NCBI RefSeq assembly: GCF_030867145.1
Contig: NC_134440.1
Span: 6,262,001-6,326,000 of the forward strand
Reading direction: 5' to 3'
Length of the DNA: 64,000 bases
Source of the DNA: Opisthocomus hoazin
Lineage: Eukaryota > Chordata > Aves > Opisthocomiformes > Opisthocomidae
Of the stretch, positions 1 to 10,500 are shown piece after piece. The notes beneath the pieces were generated by a model, which had not been told where the DNA came from, searched no databases, and was given only the letters and a program-made list of their open reading frames with translations. The number at the start of each line of letters is the position of its first letter. Positions within the stretch are counted from its first letter, which is position 1. A program made the translations under genes and the position numbers.

Positions 1-1237
1 GAGTGGATTTTCTGTCACAGAACTGATCCTGGCTGCCTTTCTAGCAGCGCTGGCTGCTGCGTTCTCCTGTGCTGAAGAAAGAGTCATTAATATCCACGGA
101 ATGAGCCATGCAGGAGGACACGTACACATCTGGAGAAATCTGGGATTTGCATATGAAAAGCTCCCACCCCCTTTTCATGCCAACGCTGAAGTCCTCCGGG
201 TATCGGTGCTTTTGCGCAGCATCGTCTGGAGGCGAGCAGGGGCTCTGGGGCCCAGTGTCTTGCTGCTTGCTCATCCTCGTTGCTGCGTGGTGCTCAGACA
301 CACTGGGCAAAGCTCCCTGGTAAGTGCCCCTTCCAGCAAAGGGCTTACAGTCGAACCAGACTGAGGAGATGGGGGAAATCAAGCCACCAAGTTAGACCAG
401 GACGTGGCCCAGGTCCTGCAGCCAGCCCAGCAGAGTTGGGAATCAAACTGAGTTAATAAACTCCCTGTTTAATGGCCCTGATACAAAACCTGATTGCTGC
501 CTGCTCCATGAGGTCTCATTGCAGGGAACTTGGCTGACTCCCAGTACCCCCCAGCGTGCTGCACTCCAACTGCCCACCTGGACTGGGACCAGCCCTCCTA
601 GTTCCACCTCTCAGGGATCCTCAATGAGAAGCAGGAGACCTGAAGTGAAGGTGGCAGCAGCCCAGCGCTGCCGACTCAGGAGGCTCCGCTCTATTAGCCC
701 CAAAACATTGCTGACCATAAACGCTTTGATTCTGGCATTGCAGGTTCTGCTTCTCAATAAAAGCAAAAAGCAATTTAAGAGAGCATGACCGATAATGTGA
801 AACTCGCTTTATCACAGCTGGTTAAGAGCGGTTGACAACTGTACCCTGCGGACTGGTGTGGAGCAGCTATTTCAGGAAAGCAGCTGTGTCCTGATAGCAG
901 AGGTTCTGGCTGGGAGAGGGACCCCAACATGCGCAAACGTCCCATCCTACAGCCACAAAGCTGGAGACCGGCTGTAAAGTGGATGTGATCATCACTCTTC
1001 TCTCCTAGCCTACTGCAGGTCTTGTCTTGAGGGTCTCACACAGTCTCCTGCTCTGCATTTCAGCAGTTTCAGCCCATCAAGAGCCTGCCCTTAGCTGGAG
1101 ATAAATGGCAGGAGCTGCTGAGACTGGGGGTACAATGAAAGGGAGTGCAGGGGTGTGCCAAGATATCCTATTGATACCCAACTGCTGGCACAGGCAAGGA
1201 AAAAGGAGAAGTCGCTGGTCAGTTGGAAGGTTTTTGC
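1..1237. other. Left edge, no supported gene
   Basis: No exon here could be tied to a protein. The open frames are short and have no recognisable composition. An AATAAA hexamer on the plus strand at 756-761 could be the poly(A) signal of a plus-strand gene lying mostly to the left, but no coding exon supports that. The last part (about 1150-1237) lies just beyond the predicted 3' end of the minus-strand gene that starts at 1238. Confidence 0.4.
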
Positions 1238-1243
1238 TTTTAT
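1238..1243 (-). terminator. Poly(A) signal of the minus-strand gene
   Basis: The plus-strand TTTATT reads as AATAAA on the minus strand, about 60 bases after the stop codon at 1306. A hexamer so close behind a long open frame on the same strand supports a real, compact 3' end. Confidence 0.55.
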
Positions 1244-1305
1244 TCAGACACCATATAGTTGCAAACCTGCAGCCCCCTCTGCTCCCCAGCCCACCCTGCA
1301 TGGCT

Positions 1306-2397
1306 TCACCATCGCTGCTGCTGCCCCTCCTGCCTCGCAGACGTCCTGCCCCTGTCAGCAAAGCCCCCGGCCCTGGGGGTCTCCTGCTGCAGGGCCCTTC
1401 TGCTGCCCCAGCCGAGGGCAATGCCATCTGAACGCTGTTTCTCCAGGTACAGTATCATGTCTGACGCCCTCGTGTTTGAGCCTGGCTGCCTGGCAGTTGG
1501 AGGTACTTGCAAAGGGTCCCTCTTTCCCAAGTCTTTAGGGAACCTCTGCTTCTCAGAACTGCTTTGCAAGATCAGTGGAGAGAGAAATTCGTAGGCTTGA
1601 GCTGCTGAGGGTGGGCAAGTTGCCTCCTGAGGATCCTCTGGAACAAATTCTTCCTGGGGGAGCTCCAGGCTGGAGCTGCTCCTCTTATAGCCCACCTCCA
1701 GGAGCCTCCTCTCTCTCTTCTCTGCCTCTTTGCTTTCCAGCACATCCATTATCTGGATGTCTCCGAGCGGGCTGGCACACCTCCTGGGCAGGGGAAGGCC
1801 CACTGGAGTCCTGTAGCCCTGGTTGCCTCCACCATCCTTATGACTGGTGATCTTGGGACTCAGCTGCTTGCAGTCCCTCAGGCCTCCAGCCACCTGGGAG
1901 CAGCTACCTCCCCCAGCAACACGTATCCCGGGGTGTCTGCAGCATCCCAGCTCTTCCTGGGAACTGGGAGGTATCTCAGTAGCAGGACCTCGAGGGTAAC
2001 GTGACCCTGAGCGAAAAAACAACTCCTCTTCACTGGTGACCTGTGGGCTCTGCCCCAGGGTGACAAATCCATATGGGGTTGTGACCTTGGGGAGATGGGG
2101 CAAGGACAGAACTGCCCGAGCAGTGGGGTCTGGGACAGCCTGCGCAGCGGCAGCGAGCCTGGCATTCAAGCTGGGAATGCCATGTTCATCTTCGACTGCT
2201 GGTCCCGAGCTGCTCCTCCAAGCCTTCCCTGCCAGCTGCCCCTTCTCCTTGCCTGAGCTCCTGTGCTTCTCACGGATGTCCAGAGAAGGGATAGTAAACT
2301 GCGGGATGCGGTCAGGGGTCACCACGTGGAGGAAGATGTCCCTGGAGCTCTTGCCCTGGAGTGTGTGGGGACAGATCTTCCCCACCCAGAGTGACAT
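1306..2397 (-). CDS. Terminal coding exon of an unrecognised gene
   Basis: An open frame of 363 codons runs to a TGA at 1306-1308. I do not recognise the family. The composition looks like real, mostly disordered protein: an N-terminal segment VVTPDRIPQFTIPSLDI, a central VTTPYGFVTLGQSP followed by an acidic-aromatic EEELFF, then a charged stretch ESKEAEKRERRLLEV and a Gln/Arg-rich end. No signal peptide or membrane span is visible. The frame stays open upstream of the Met at 2397, back to about 2450, where CTGCAG on the minus strand resembles a splice acceptor. The true exon may therefore start upstream and the Met may be internal. A poly(A) signal follows 60 bases after the stop. The alternative is a chance frame in GC-rich DNA, but the aromatic-rich motifs and the 3' signal argue against it. 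Confidence 0.5.
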   Translation of the reverse strand: MSLWVGKICPHTLQGKSSRDIFLHVVTPDRIPQFTIPSLDIREKHRSSGKEKGQLAGKAWRSSSGPAVEDEHGIPSLNARLAAAAQAVPDPTARAVLSLPHLPKVTTPYGFVTLGQSPQVTSEEELFFRSGSRYPRGPATEIPPSSQEELGCCRHPGIRVAGGGSCSQVAGGLRDCKQLSPKITSHKDGGGNQGYRTPVGLPLPRRCASPLGDIQIMDVLESKEAEKRERRLLEVGYKRSSSSLELPQEEFVPEDPQEATCPPSAAQAYEFLSPLILQSSSEKQRFPKDLGKRDPLQVPPTARQPGSNTRASDMILYLEKQRSDGIALGWGSRRALQQETPRAGGFADRGRTSARQEGQQQRW

Positions 2398-2459
2398 GAT
2401 GGGACCGACAGTGTTCTCTGGAGCAGCACTGCATATTTGTGCTCTGCAGCCAGCTCTGA

Positions 2460-4640
2460 TTGCTCACCACACGGTGACACGCTGTGACGATGGCTGCCAG
2501 GTCCCTGCACCTGCTCCCTCCAGACCAGCAGCAATTTTTCACCTACCCAGGCACAGGGGAGACAGATGGAGGGGGACGGACGAGGAGACACTCATCCCCA
2601 ACCACTGCTCCTGCCCTGCTCACGTGCAGGGCCACTGGTGCCAGATGGCTCCTGTCACCCGTGAGATGGGTGTGGGGGTCCCGAGGAGACGACGAGCTGG
2701 ATGAGCAGTGTGAGCGGTGGCTGCAGCACCCAGGGTGGGAGGGAGCAAGAGCAAGAGCAGCGAGCGGTCGCCTGTGCAGGATGAGTCCCCATCCATGGGC
2801 ATCAGGTGGAGCCAAGTGGAAGGGGCAGACGGAGCTGAGAGCGGGAGACAAACACTTCAGCTCTGCCTAGCAAAACTCCCATCAGGAAAATCTCCGCCTC
2901 AGCCCACGCACTTACCGGGAGAAATCAGCAATTTCAGCGATTGGTGCACCCACATCCCTCCTCCCATCTCTGCTGTCGCTAGGGCTGCGTGCTGACTTGT
3001 TTCTCGCAGCATCCCTGTGCTCCCACCCCAGATGGGTATGGGACCACGGGGGGGAACAGTCCCGGGCAGCCCCCAGGCATGAGGCCACGGTGAGGACAGA
3101 CGTTGGGCATCCTCCAGCGGGAGCAAGAAACCGCTCCTCCAGCAGAGCCTCAACCAAAGGCTGCTTTGCCTTTGCCCGCTCTGCAGCCGGGCAGGGTCAG
3201 AGCTGCAGGGTTGCCCTGCCACCCTCCCCTTGGCTACGGAAGACACTTCTGCTAGCGGGGGGATAGCGGCTGCTTTGTGGTGGTTCCTGCTCTGCAAATG
3301 ACGCAGAGAGAAAAAAAACAGCTCTGTCTGTGTGCGGCGCAGGGTCTGTTCCCGCAGCAATGCAGCTGGGCTGTTGTAACCTGCTGTTTTCGCGCTGTCC
3401 CGCACCAGGAACCAAAGAGGGTCTGCTGTGGGTTTCAGCAGGAGAAAGGCCAGGCTTGTTTTGGCACAAACAGTGGTTGGGAGCCTGGACAAGCTCAGGA
3501 GACCATCTCAGAGTACTGTAAAAAGCCACATCCCAGATCCGCTGAGGGGAGATCACGTCTGTCCCCCAGATGTGTGGCCAGCGGCAGGGCTACAGGCAAG
3601 GTCTGCGTGTGCTGGGTCCCCGTCTCTGTGGGATCACCTCTGCCACAATGCCCTGCTCAGCTGGATGGAGCAGGGAGGTGGGTGCCCCGTTATCCCAACA
3701 CTGTGCCCTTCGCCCTGAGGGCAATGCCCACACACCATGCCCACTCCCCGGGCCTCGCCGGTGTTTGCAGCAGGGTGTCTGTGACCTTGCACCAGGGTAA
3801 AGGTATACCCAAGTATTAAACGCTCTTCTCCACTCCAAAACCACCTGCTTGGCCAGAGCCACGGCCCCAGCCCATCTGCACATTGCAGTGCCAGGCTTGG
3901 CCAAGCACAGAGCCGGGGGAGGATCGATGCTGAGCTGCACACAGGGGTCAGCAGGTCCATGGTCCACACTACGCCCAGCACAGCTTTCGAGTGTACGTTC
4001 TGCATGAAGTTCAAACCTCAGAGAACACCCAGAGCTGAGGCTGAGAGGATCTGCTGCAGAGCAGCTGCTGGAAGGTGCTTCTGGGGGCTCAGCTAAGCCC
4101 ATTTCACAAAGCGGAGCGTGCGTGTTTGTGTGTTCACGTGCGCACAGAACTGATGGCTAATTGAATCAGGCTGTGATTTCAAAGAACCAGCCTTACTCCC
4201 TTCCTTTCATCTTTATTAATTAAATAAAGAGGGATGCGGAGGGGCCTCCACTCACCTGGGGTCCAGCTTCTGCCATCACTGCAGGGTTCAGCAGGGCAAG
4301 TTTTCCAGCATCTCATCACCCTCTGCCTTTGGCTATATGCATCAGCACACAACATATTGGGAGATATCCCAATTCAGAGTCTTGGCTTGGCAAGCTACAG
4401 CACCCAGTAAGAGTCAGGCCCCTCAAATTGAGAGAAAATACACCCCTAATTGAGAGTTATCAGCCCTTAAGCAAGGTACCAGGACCAATGCTCGTACCAG
4501 GGGAGGGCATTGGGCTGCCCCACTGATTAGCGAGGCCGGCAGCTCGTCAATGCAAAGAGGAGCAGCTGGGCCAGTAGCTACAAGTACCCTGAGGGCTGTA
4601 AACTGGGATAAGCCAGGTGTCTGTCTAGTCTAGGATCTTG
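2460..4640. other. Interval between the two left-end genes
   Basis: No exon could be assigned with confidence. Further upstream exons of the minus-strand gene are expected here if that gene is real. Minus-strand open frames at 2899-3492 and 3590-4102 are GC-rich and show no family features. AT-rich sequence at 4201-4230 contains AATAAA on the plus strand (4223-4228) and TTTATT (4212-4217, AATAAA on the minus strand). Either could end a transcript, but neither follows a coding exon that I can support. Confidence 0.35.
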
Positions 4641-4646
4641 GGCTTT

Positions 4647-7425
4647 ATGGAGCAGCAACTAAGGCCTTGCACCAGCCCAGGGCAGGTAAGGATCCTCTGG
4701 ATGCCAAAGAGGTTGTTTTTGCTGGGGACAGTGTCAGAGCTGGTGTGGAGGGTGTCTGACCTTTCTCTCTCTGTCTAGGGGAGGCTGGTTACCCGCAATG
4801 AGCCCTACTCCTTCTCCAGCAGGTTCCTGTGCCAGATTCTTCAGCTGAGTTTTGTCAAGTACCTGGTAGGTTATGTTCCTGCTGCTGGAGCAGTTTGAAG
4901 CCAAGGAGATGGGGTCATAAAACCTTGAGACTGGCAGTTCCTTTGGTTTCTCTGCCATGTGTTCTCTTTCCTTTCAGTCTTTTCCCTCTGCTCTGTGCTC
5001 AGTGTGTGCTTGTCCTCTGCTTTCCCCTCCATCCCAGCTTTTGCCTTCTGCCTGGTTTGGTTTTGCCTTGCTCCTCTTTTGCTAATGGTTGTTGCAGCAT
5101 TCATGTTTCTCCTCCTCTCTGGGCCAGGAGAGATGGGAGGTCTTTGGGGATGAGGTACAGCTTAGTTAGTCCTGTTTTACCTGGCTGAAGTTGGTCCCAT
5201 CTCAGCTCCACACTAGGACAGAGCAGGGTTTAAGTTTCACTGAGGACTTCAAACAGCAGGAATTTCTTACATGACCTAACATAGCTCTCTTGTTTGCAGC
5301 TGAAGATCCTTCAGAAAGCATCAGCATGGATTGGATTTGTGGTCCCTGTGGAGACCATTATCAGCAAAGTCTACCCCACGCAGTCACCCACCAGACCTGG
5401 ACGACTTGCCAAGAGGCGCCGGGCTAGGCTGATGCACCTCCTCCTCTCCACTGTCCCCACCAGGATCCAGAACATCCTGGGTTACCTGCCAGCAGACTGG
5501 GGCCAGAGCAACGTGCCCAAGGGTAAGAGCTATGGCCTCCTGGAACACCTCCAGGCTTTGCACCTAAGAAACACACTGCACAACATTAAAACACATTAGG
5601 TCTGGAGCTCCTCTGCTGTGTAGAAAGCCAGGAAACACACAGATGTTGGTTTGTTCTGTTCATGTTGTGATTGTGCCTCCTATAAATCCCTGCAGAGATC
5701 CGAGAAGCTCTGATCAACCCATCTAACAAAGCAAACAAGAGGAAGCGGGATGACGTAGCTCTGGAGGAGCAGGAGTCCTGGTTTGTGGTACTGGAGAGGG
5801 ACCTGCCAGAGGATGACTCTGAAGACATCACATATGAGGTATGATGTTCTGGTTACTGAGCGGGTTTGTTTCTCAGGGGCTGAGCCACTTGGATTGCATT
5901 TACCCTCTGTGTGCTCCTGGTAGACTGGGAGTGTCACTGCACAGGTCTGTAGGGACTGTGAAGAACTTTCCTCTAGTGTCACACTTTGAGGGCTGCAAGC
6001 CATCCAAAGAGCACTGGATCATGACATCTTCAGTGTCTGAAAAGTGTGGGTGCCCCACTCATCCCATAATGCTGGAGTTTCCCTTTGGTTGGTGTCCCTG
6101 TAAAGCAGCATCTCTGTCTCCCTTGGCTGGGGCTCCCAGTACTGTCAGGAATGGGGCCAGCATGTCCCTGAGACTGCCTCTTTCCTCCCTAGCCCTCAGA
6201 TGTGGAAACGGATAGTGAGGAGTACAAGTCCCAAAATGACACTGACCTGGAAGAACAGGTTGGGACCACTATGCTGAAGGAGTCATCAGATCTCCAGGTG
6301 AGTGGACCTGCCCCTTGCTGGCTGCAGACTTGGTCCTGGGTACATTTGCAAATACTGGGCTGGAAGGATGTACTTCACTCCTTGCTCCCCTGGCTACAGA
6401 AGGAGAGGTGTCTGGAGTTACTTGGACTGCTCTGAATTTCACAAGATCACTCCTGGGTCTTGTGCTGCCCTTCGATAGAGCTCTAGTTTGACCATGCCCC
6501 TGTTTCTGCAGGTGGAGGACATACAGCCCACCAGTGTTAGCAATAGCCCAGAGCTGCTGGCTGCAAGCACAGAGGTGGGACCAGAGGACTCAGCTGGGTG
6601 CAGTGGTGGGGAAGATGCTCCAGATGTTGATGGTGGGGAAGGTGATGCCCAGAAGCCCCAAGATGATGCAAGCAGTGGAGGTGGCAGTGAGCAAGATGAT
6701 GACGCAGATTGTGATGAGAACAGCAGTTTGTCACAGAGTGGGGTAAGGACTCCTCTGTGCTGAGCCATAATCCCACCCACCCTCTTTCAGTGTGAAGCAG
6801 GGGAGGTCTCACCAGCCGGAGGTGTTTCAGCTTGGGAGGCTGTCTCCAGGCTCTGAGCCTTTGACATAGCTCTCCATTCCCTCTGCTGCCAAGTAAGCTA
6901 GGAAAGGGCTGTAGGGGTGGTAGTGCCTCTCCCTGTGCAAAGAGACTAAGTCCCCAGACACTGTTGAGATGATTCTCTGTGTGTGCGGTGTCATGGGCAT
7001 CTTTACCCCTGAGTGACAGGACTGACAAATACCAGTCAAGCATCTTGTGCTGGTGTTCAGGGCAGCCACCTCTGAACCAGAGCCACTACCAGCAGGTCAC
7101 CATGAGGCCTTCGTGACTCTCTGGCCCGGATATCTTGCACTTCTAAAATGGGGAGGATTTGTGGGACAGTTTTGATTGTCAGCAGCTTTGCCTGGGGTAC
7201 TTCACTGCTCTAGACCCATCTGTTGCCAAAGCGCTGGTGGATACCCTCCCAGTTCCCTTGAAGCTGGTGCTCAGCTGCCTGGCTTGCTGGGAAATGGAGG
7301 GTGAGGAGAGGTGCAGGGTGGCTTGGTTTGTACCCAGCAGCTCCCCCTCCCCACACTGTCAAAGCTGGCTGGCCAGCATTCTGGGTAAAATCTCTTGTGT
7401 TTTCTAGGATAAGCAGGAACCCTGA
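4647..7425 (+). CDS. Oogenesis-related (ORG)-like nuclear protein, seven exons
   Basis: Seven exons join in frame at GT-AG sites: 4647-4685, 4779-4865, 5300-5522, 5696-5838, 6193-6297, 6512-6742 and 7408-7425 (TGA), giving 281 aa. The N-terminal half is hydrophobic-basic (SRFLCQILQLSFVKYL, then VPTRIQNILGYLP). A KRKR patch at about residues 131-134 suggests nuclear entry. It is followed by acidic VVLERDLPEDDSEDITYE, DVETDSEEYKSQNDTDLEE and a Ser/Asp/Gly-rich acidic tail. From memory, the RIQ-LGY, KRKxDD and VETDSEEY blocks in this order match the vertebrate oogenesis-related family, whose biochemical role is poorly defined. Identity is inferred without a search. The start is the first Met after an in-frame TAG at 4626-4628. 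That stop lies inside an acceptor-like CTGTCTAG, so an extra 5' exon is possible. A poly(A) signal follows at 7538. Confidence 0.72.
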
Positions 7426-7537
7426 CTCATGGACCTGGACCTCTGCTGTGGCTGCAAAGTGCCTGGCTCTCTGAGGCAGCTGTCTCCTTGAGTAAGCTGT
7501 CTGGTTAAATGCTATGTTGATATTTTTTGCACTTTAT

Positions 7538-7543
7538 AATAAA
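7538..7543 (+). terminator. Poly(A) signal of the ORG-like gene
   Basis: AATAAA in an AT-rich stretch, about 113 bases after the TGA at 7423-7425, gives this gene a short 3' untranslated region. Confidence 0.7.
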
Positions 7544-7559
7544 ATTACCCTATTTTTTT

Positions 7560-10500
7560 CACTTGAATTTGGATGCAATTGGCTTTCAGTACCTGGAGCT
7601 GGCAGGTTCTGCCTGTACACCAGATCCCAGGGACACACTGCTGCTGGAAGCCCAGGGTATGGGGCTGCCAGTGGGACCTTCCCCTCTGATCCCCCCTGGG
7701 AGGGTGATGACTTTGGGAACACTGAAATGGGTGATGGGAAGGAGAGGGGTGCAGGGAGTGGAGCCGCAGCCTTGGCCTGAGTGGAGCAGGGTTTCCATGT
7801 GGCAGCACCTGAGCGTGGCCACAGTGAATAATCCCCAGGCACCCCCGGCTGGCTGCAGAGGTGCAGGAGGGGTCCTCAGCAGAACCTCCCTCCAAATGCA
7901 ATGACATCTCCAGAAATGCATGAGGCATCAAGTTTCTGCCCTGGGGATAAATCAACCCACTTCATCTGGAGCCCATTTTGCTGAGTGAGCACTCATAGGT
8001 CTTCAGTCTGCTTTCAGGCTCTGTTGTAGCTGGGTGTTTTTGCACAGAGCCTTCTCCCTCCCCATGGATCCTACAGAGGACCCTAGCTCAGTGCAAGAGC
8101 TGAGCAAAGGGTGATTCAGGGTCTGGAAAGGCAGGTTGGGATTGGGAAGTGCCTGAATGCAATCCAGAGCTCTAGAGTGATGTGAGATTGGCCAGCACTT
8201 GAGCTGTTTGGAACAAGTCACAGCATCTGAAGCAGTAAATCCTCCAAATGTGAGTGTAAAAAATGGGAACAGCTCAGCATGTTTGTCTCTCTTGCTCAGC
8301 GCCTGCCTGGAGGCTGTGTCTGATGGCACGACTGCCTTGAGCTGTATTTGTGTGTGCATCATCTTGGACTAACAATGCTCCAACTGTTAAAAATAACTGG
8401 CGTTCTGCAGCAGGGATGCTCTGCTGAACGAGCTGAGCTCTCAAGCAGGTTTAACTGGGATGGGCTCTGCTCTGAGAGCAGCAGCCACTTCTGCCTACCA
8501 GCTTAGTAATGTCTGTGTTTGACCCCTGCCATGGCGCAAAGCCTCTAAAGGAGCCTAGAAATCCTTCCCAGCTCTGAAGGAAGGGAGGCGTTGAGATGCC
8601 TTGAGGCTTTGCTCTTGTGTCTCCCTTTTCATATAGACTGTAAGAAAAAGAGGGAGTTAAAAATCCCAGGGAGGGCAAAGGCAGAGCAGTAATGAGGATG
8701 GAGGTGTCCTTGCTCCCAGACCCTGCTGTGATCAGGGATGCTAATGTCTTCCTAATTGAAGATTGTTTCTTTTGTCAAAAGCAGCTCTGGGGCATGTTGT
8801 GCTCTGTGCAGCTTGTCCTGCTGGGCTACAGTGATTGTGAGAAGGATTGCTCTGGCCAGCAGTGAACCATTTAAAGGAAGAAATGCTTTCCCCTTTACTC
8901 TGGGGGCTGGGTCAGGGCACCTCTCCTCAGGCTCCAGTCCTTAAAGCCCTCCCTGGCCCTCTAAGGCTGCCTTTCCCCGTACAGCTCTGGCCAGAGACCT
9001 GTTACTGGCTCCTTGTACCTCTGCTTCAACAGGGCACGTCTTGCGCTGGGCAGAGCCGTTTTTCCTCCAGGTTAAACCAGTTATTTGTGTGCTGTCAATG
9101 TGCAGAACAGTCCTGAGTCATGAAGCTCAAGTAGTCATAAAGCTGCTCAGCATCCACCCCCTGGCAGTGTCTCTTTAAATGCAGGTGTGCCTTTTACCTG
9201 GCATTATCTGCAGCCACAATAGCACTGGTTTCATTACTGCTGAATAATAGCAAGATTTTTCTTCAGATTGATAAAAGAGCTGATATTGCAACTCATGGAT
9301 ATTGTATTGGGCTCTGCATTAATTCAGTTGCTCCTTGTTCGTGTCTGATAGCTCTCCCATTCTCTGCAGCCAGTGTTTTCAAAGCAGAGGTTGATAAAAC
9401 ATCCTTTAGTGGCACGTAGCTAGGTAAGAGCTTTTTCTGAAATCTGTGCAGCCTTTTCCTGCTTGCTCCTGAGCTTTAGTAGCACTAGAAATGGAGATAA
9501 AGAGGGAGGCTTTGTTCATTGTCTGGGTGCCAGGCTGCAGAGTGATTATGCCTTCAGACGTAGTGAAGGAAGCAGCTAGCACTAAATCTGGCTTTTGGAG
9601 CTCACCTGCAAATTAATTCTGTGCACACCTGTCTGCAATGAGGGACATGCCCATAGCTTCCCAGAGACTTCAGCCCTGATTTAGGCAGGAGACCTCCTCA
9701 AATGAGCATGGAGGATGTAAATGGCTTGGTGGAGTGAGAGCTAGCTGCAGAGCTGCTTTATCCCAAGGTCATCCCCTTGAATCCACTCAAAGTAAGTAGG
9801 TGGTGTGTGTTTGTATTGTTGGCGAGGTAGGGAGAAAAGAGGGAGCTGATGGTCACACTGCTGCTGGGTCAGCGTGGAGAGAGGCGGCCGGTCACCCAGG
9901 AGGTGCCTGAACGCAGCAGTGGCTGCTGGTGGCTCGGTGGCTGTCACTGCTGCTGGGAGTGACGGGTTCTGCAGGGCTGTGAATGAGCTGCCCCCAATAC
10001 CCGCTTGCACATGGGCTTCATCTGGTTGTGGTAGGATAAGGCTTGTACATCCCAGAAATACACATTCATGGTTAAAAGGCTGTTCGGGGTGATTTGGTGG
10101 TGCTGCAGCCAGCCCGTTCGCCTGGACATGATGTTACAGAACCTGACGCTTTCTGAGGACTCAGCCCCGCTTTACATCTGGACTGAGCGGGGGGACTAAG
10201 TGCAGGGCACGGGAGGGATAGGAGAGTCTGTCCTTCTGCCAAAAGGCAAGACTCTGGTAAGCAACTTTGAGCATCCCTTCCGTTCCTCTGCGCTGTCCTT
10301 ATTCATCCCTGTCCTGGTCTGTGGCTTTTTAGCCTGTTTTTTCCCCGCAGTGTGGGGAGGCGAGGTGCAGTGATGTGCCACAGACCACGCAGCGTGGCTG
10401 CAGCCCAGCTCAGCCGGGGCTGGACAGTGCCCTGGAGGGAGCCTAATTAGGATGGAGAAAGGGATTTGCCGGGCTGTGCTCAGCAGAGGGGCGAGCTGCT

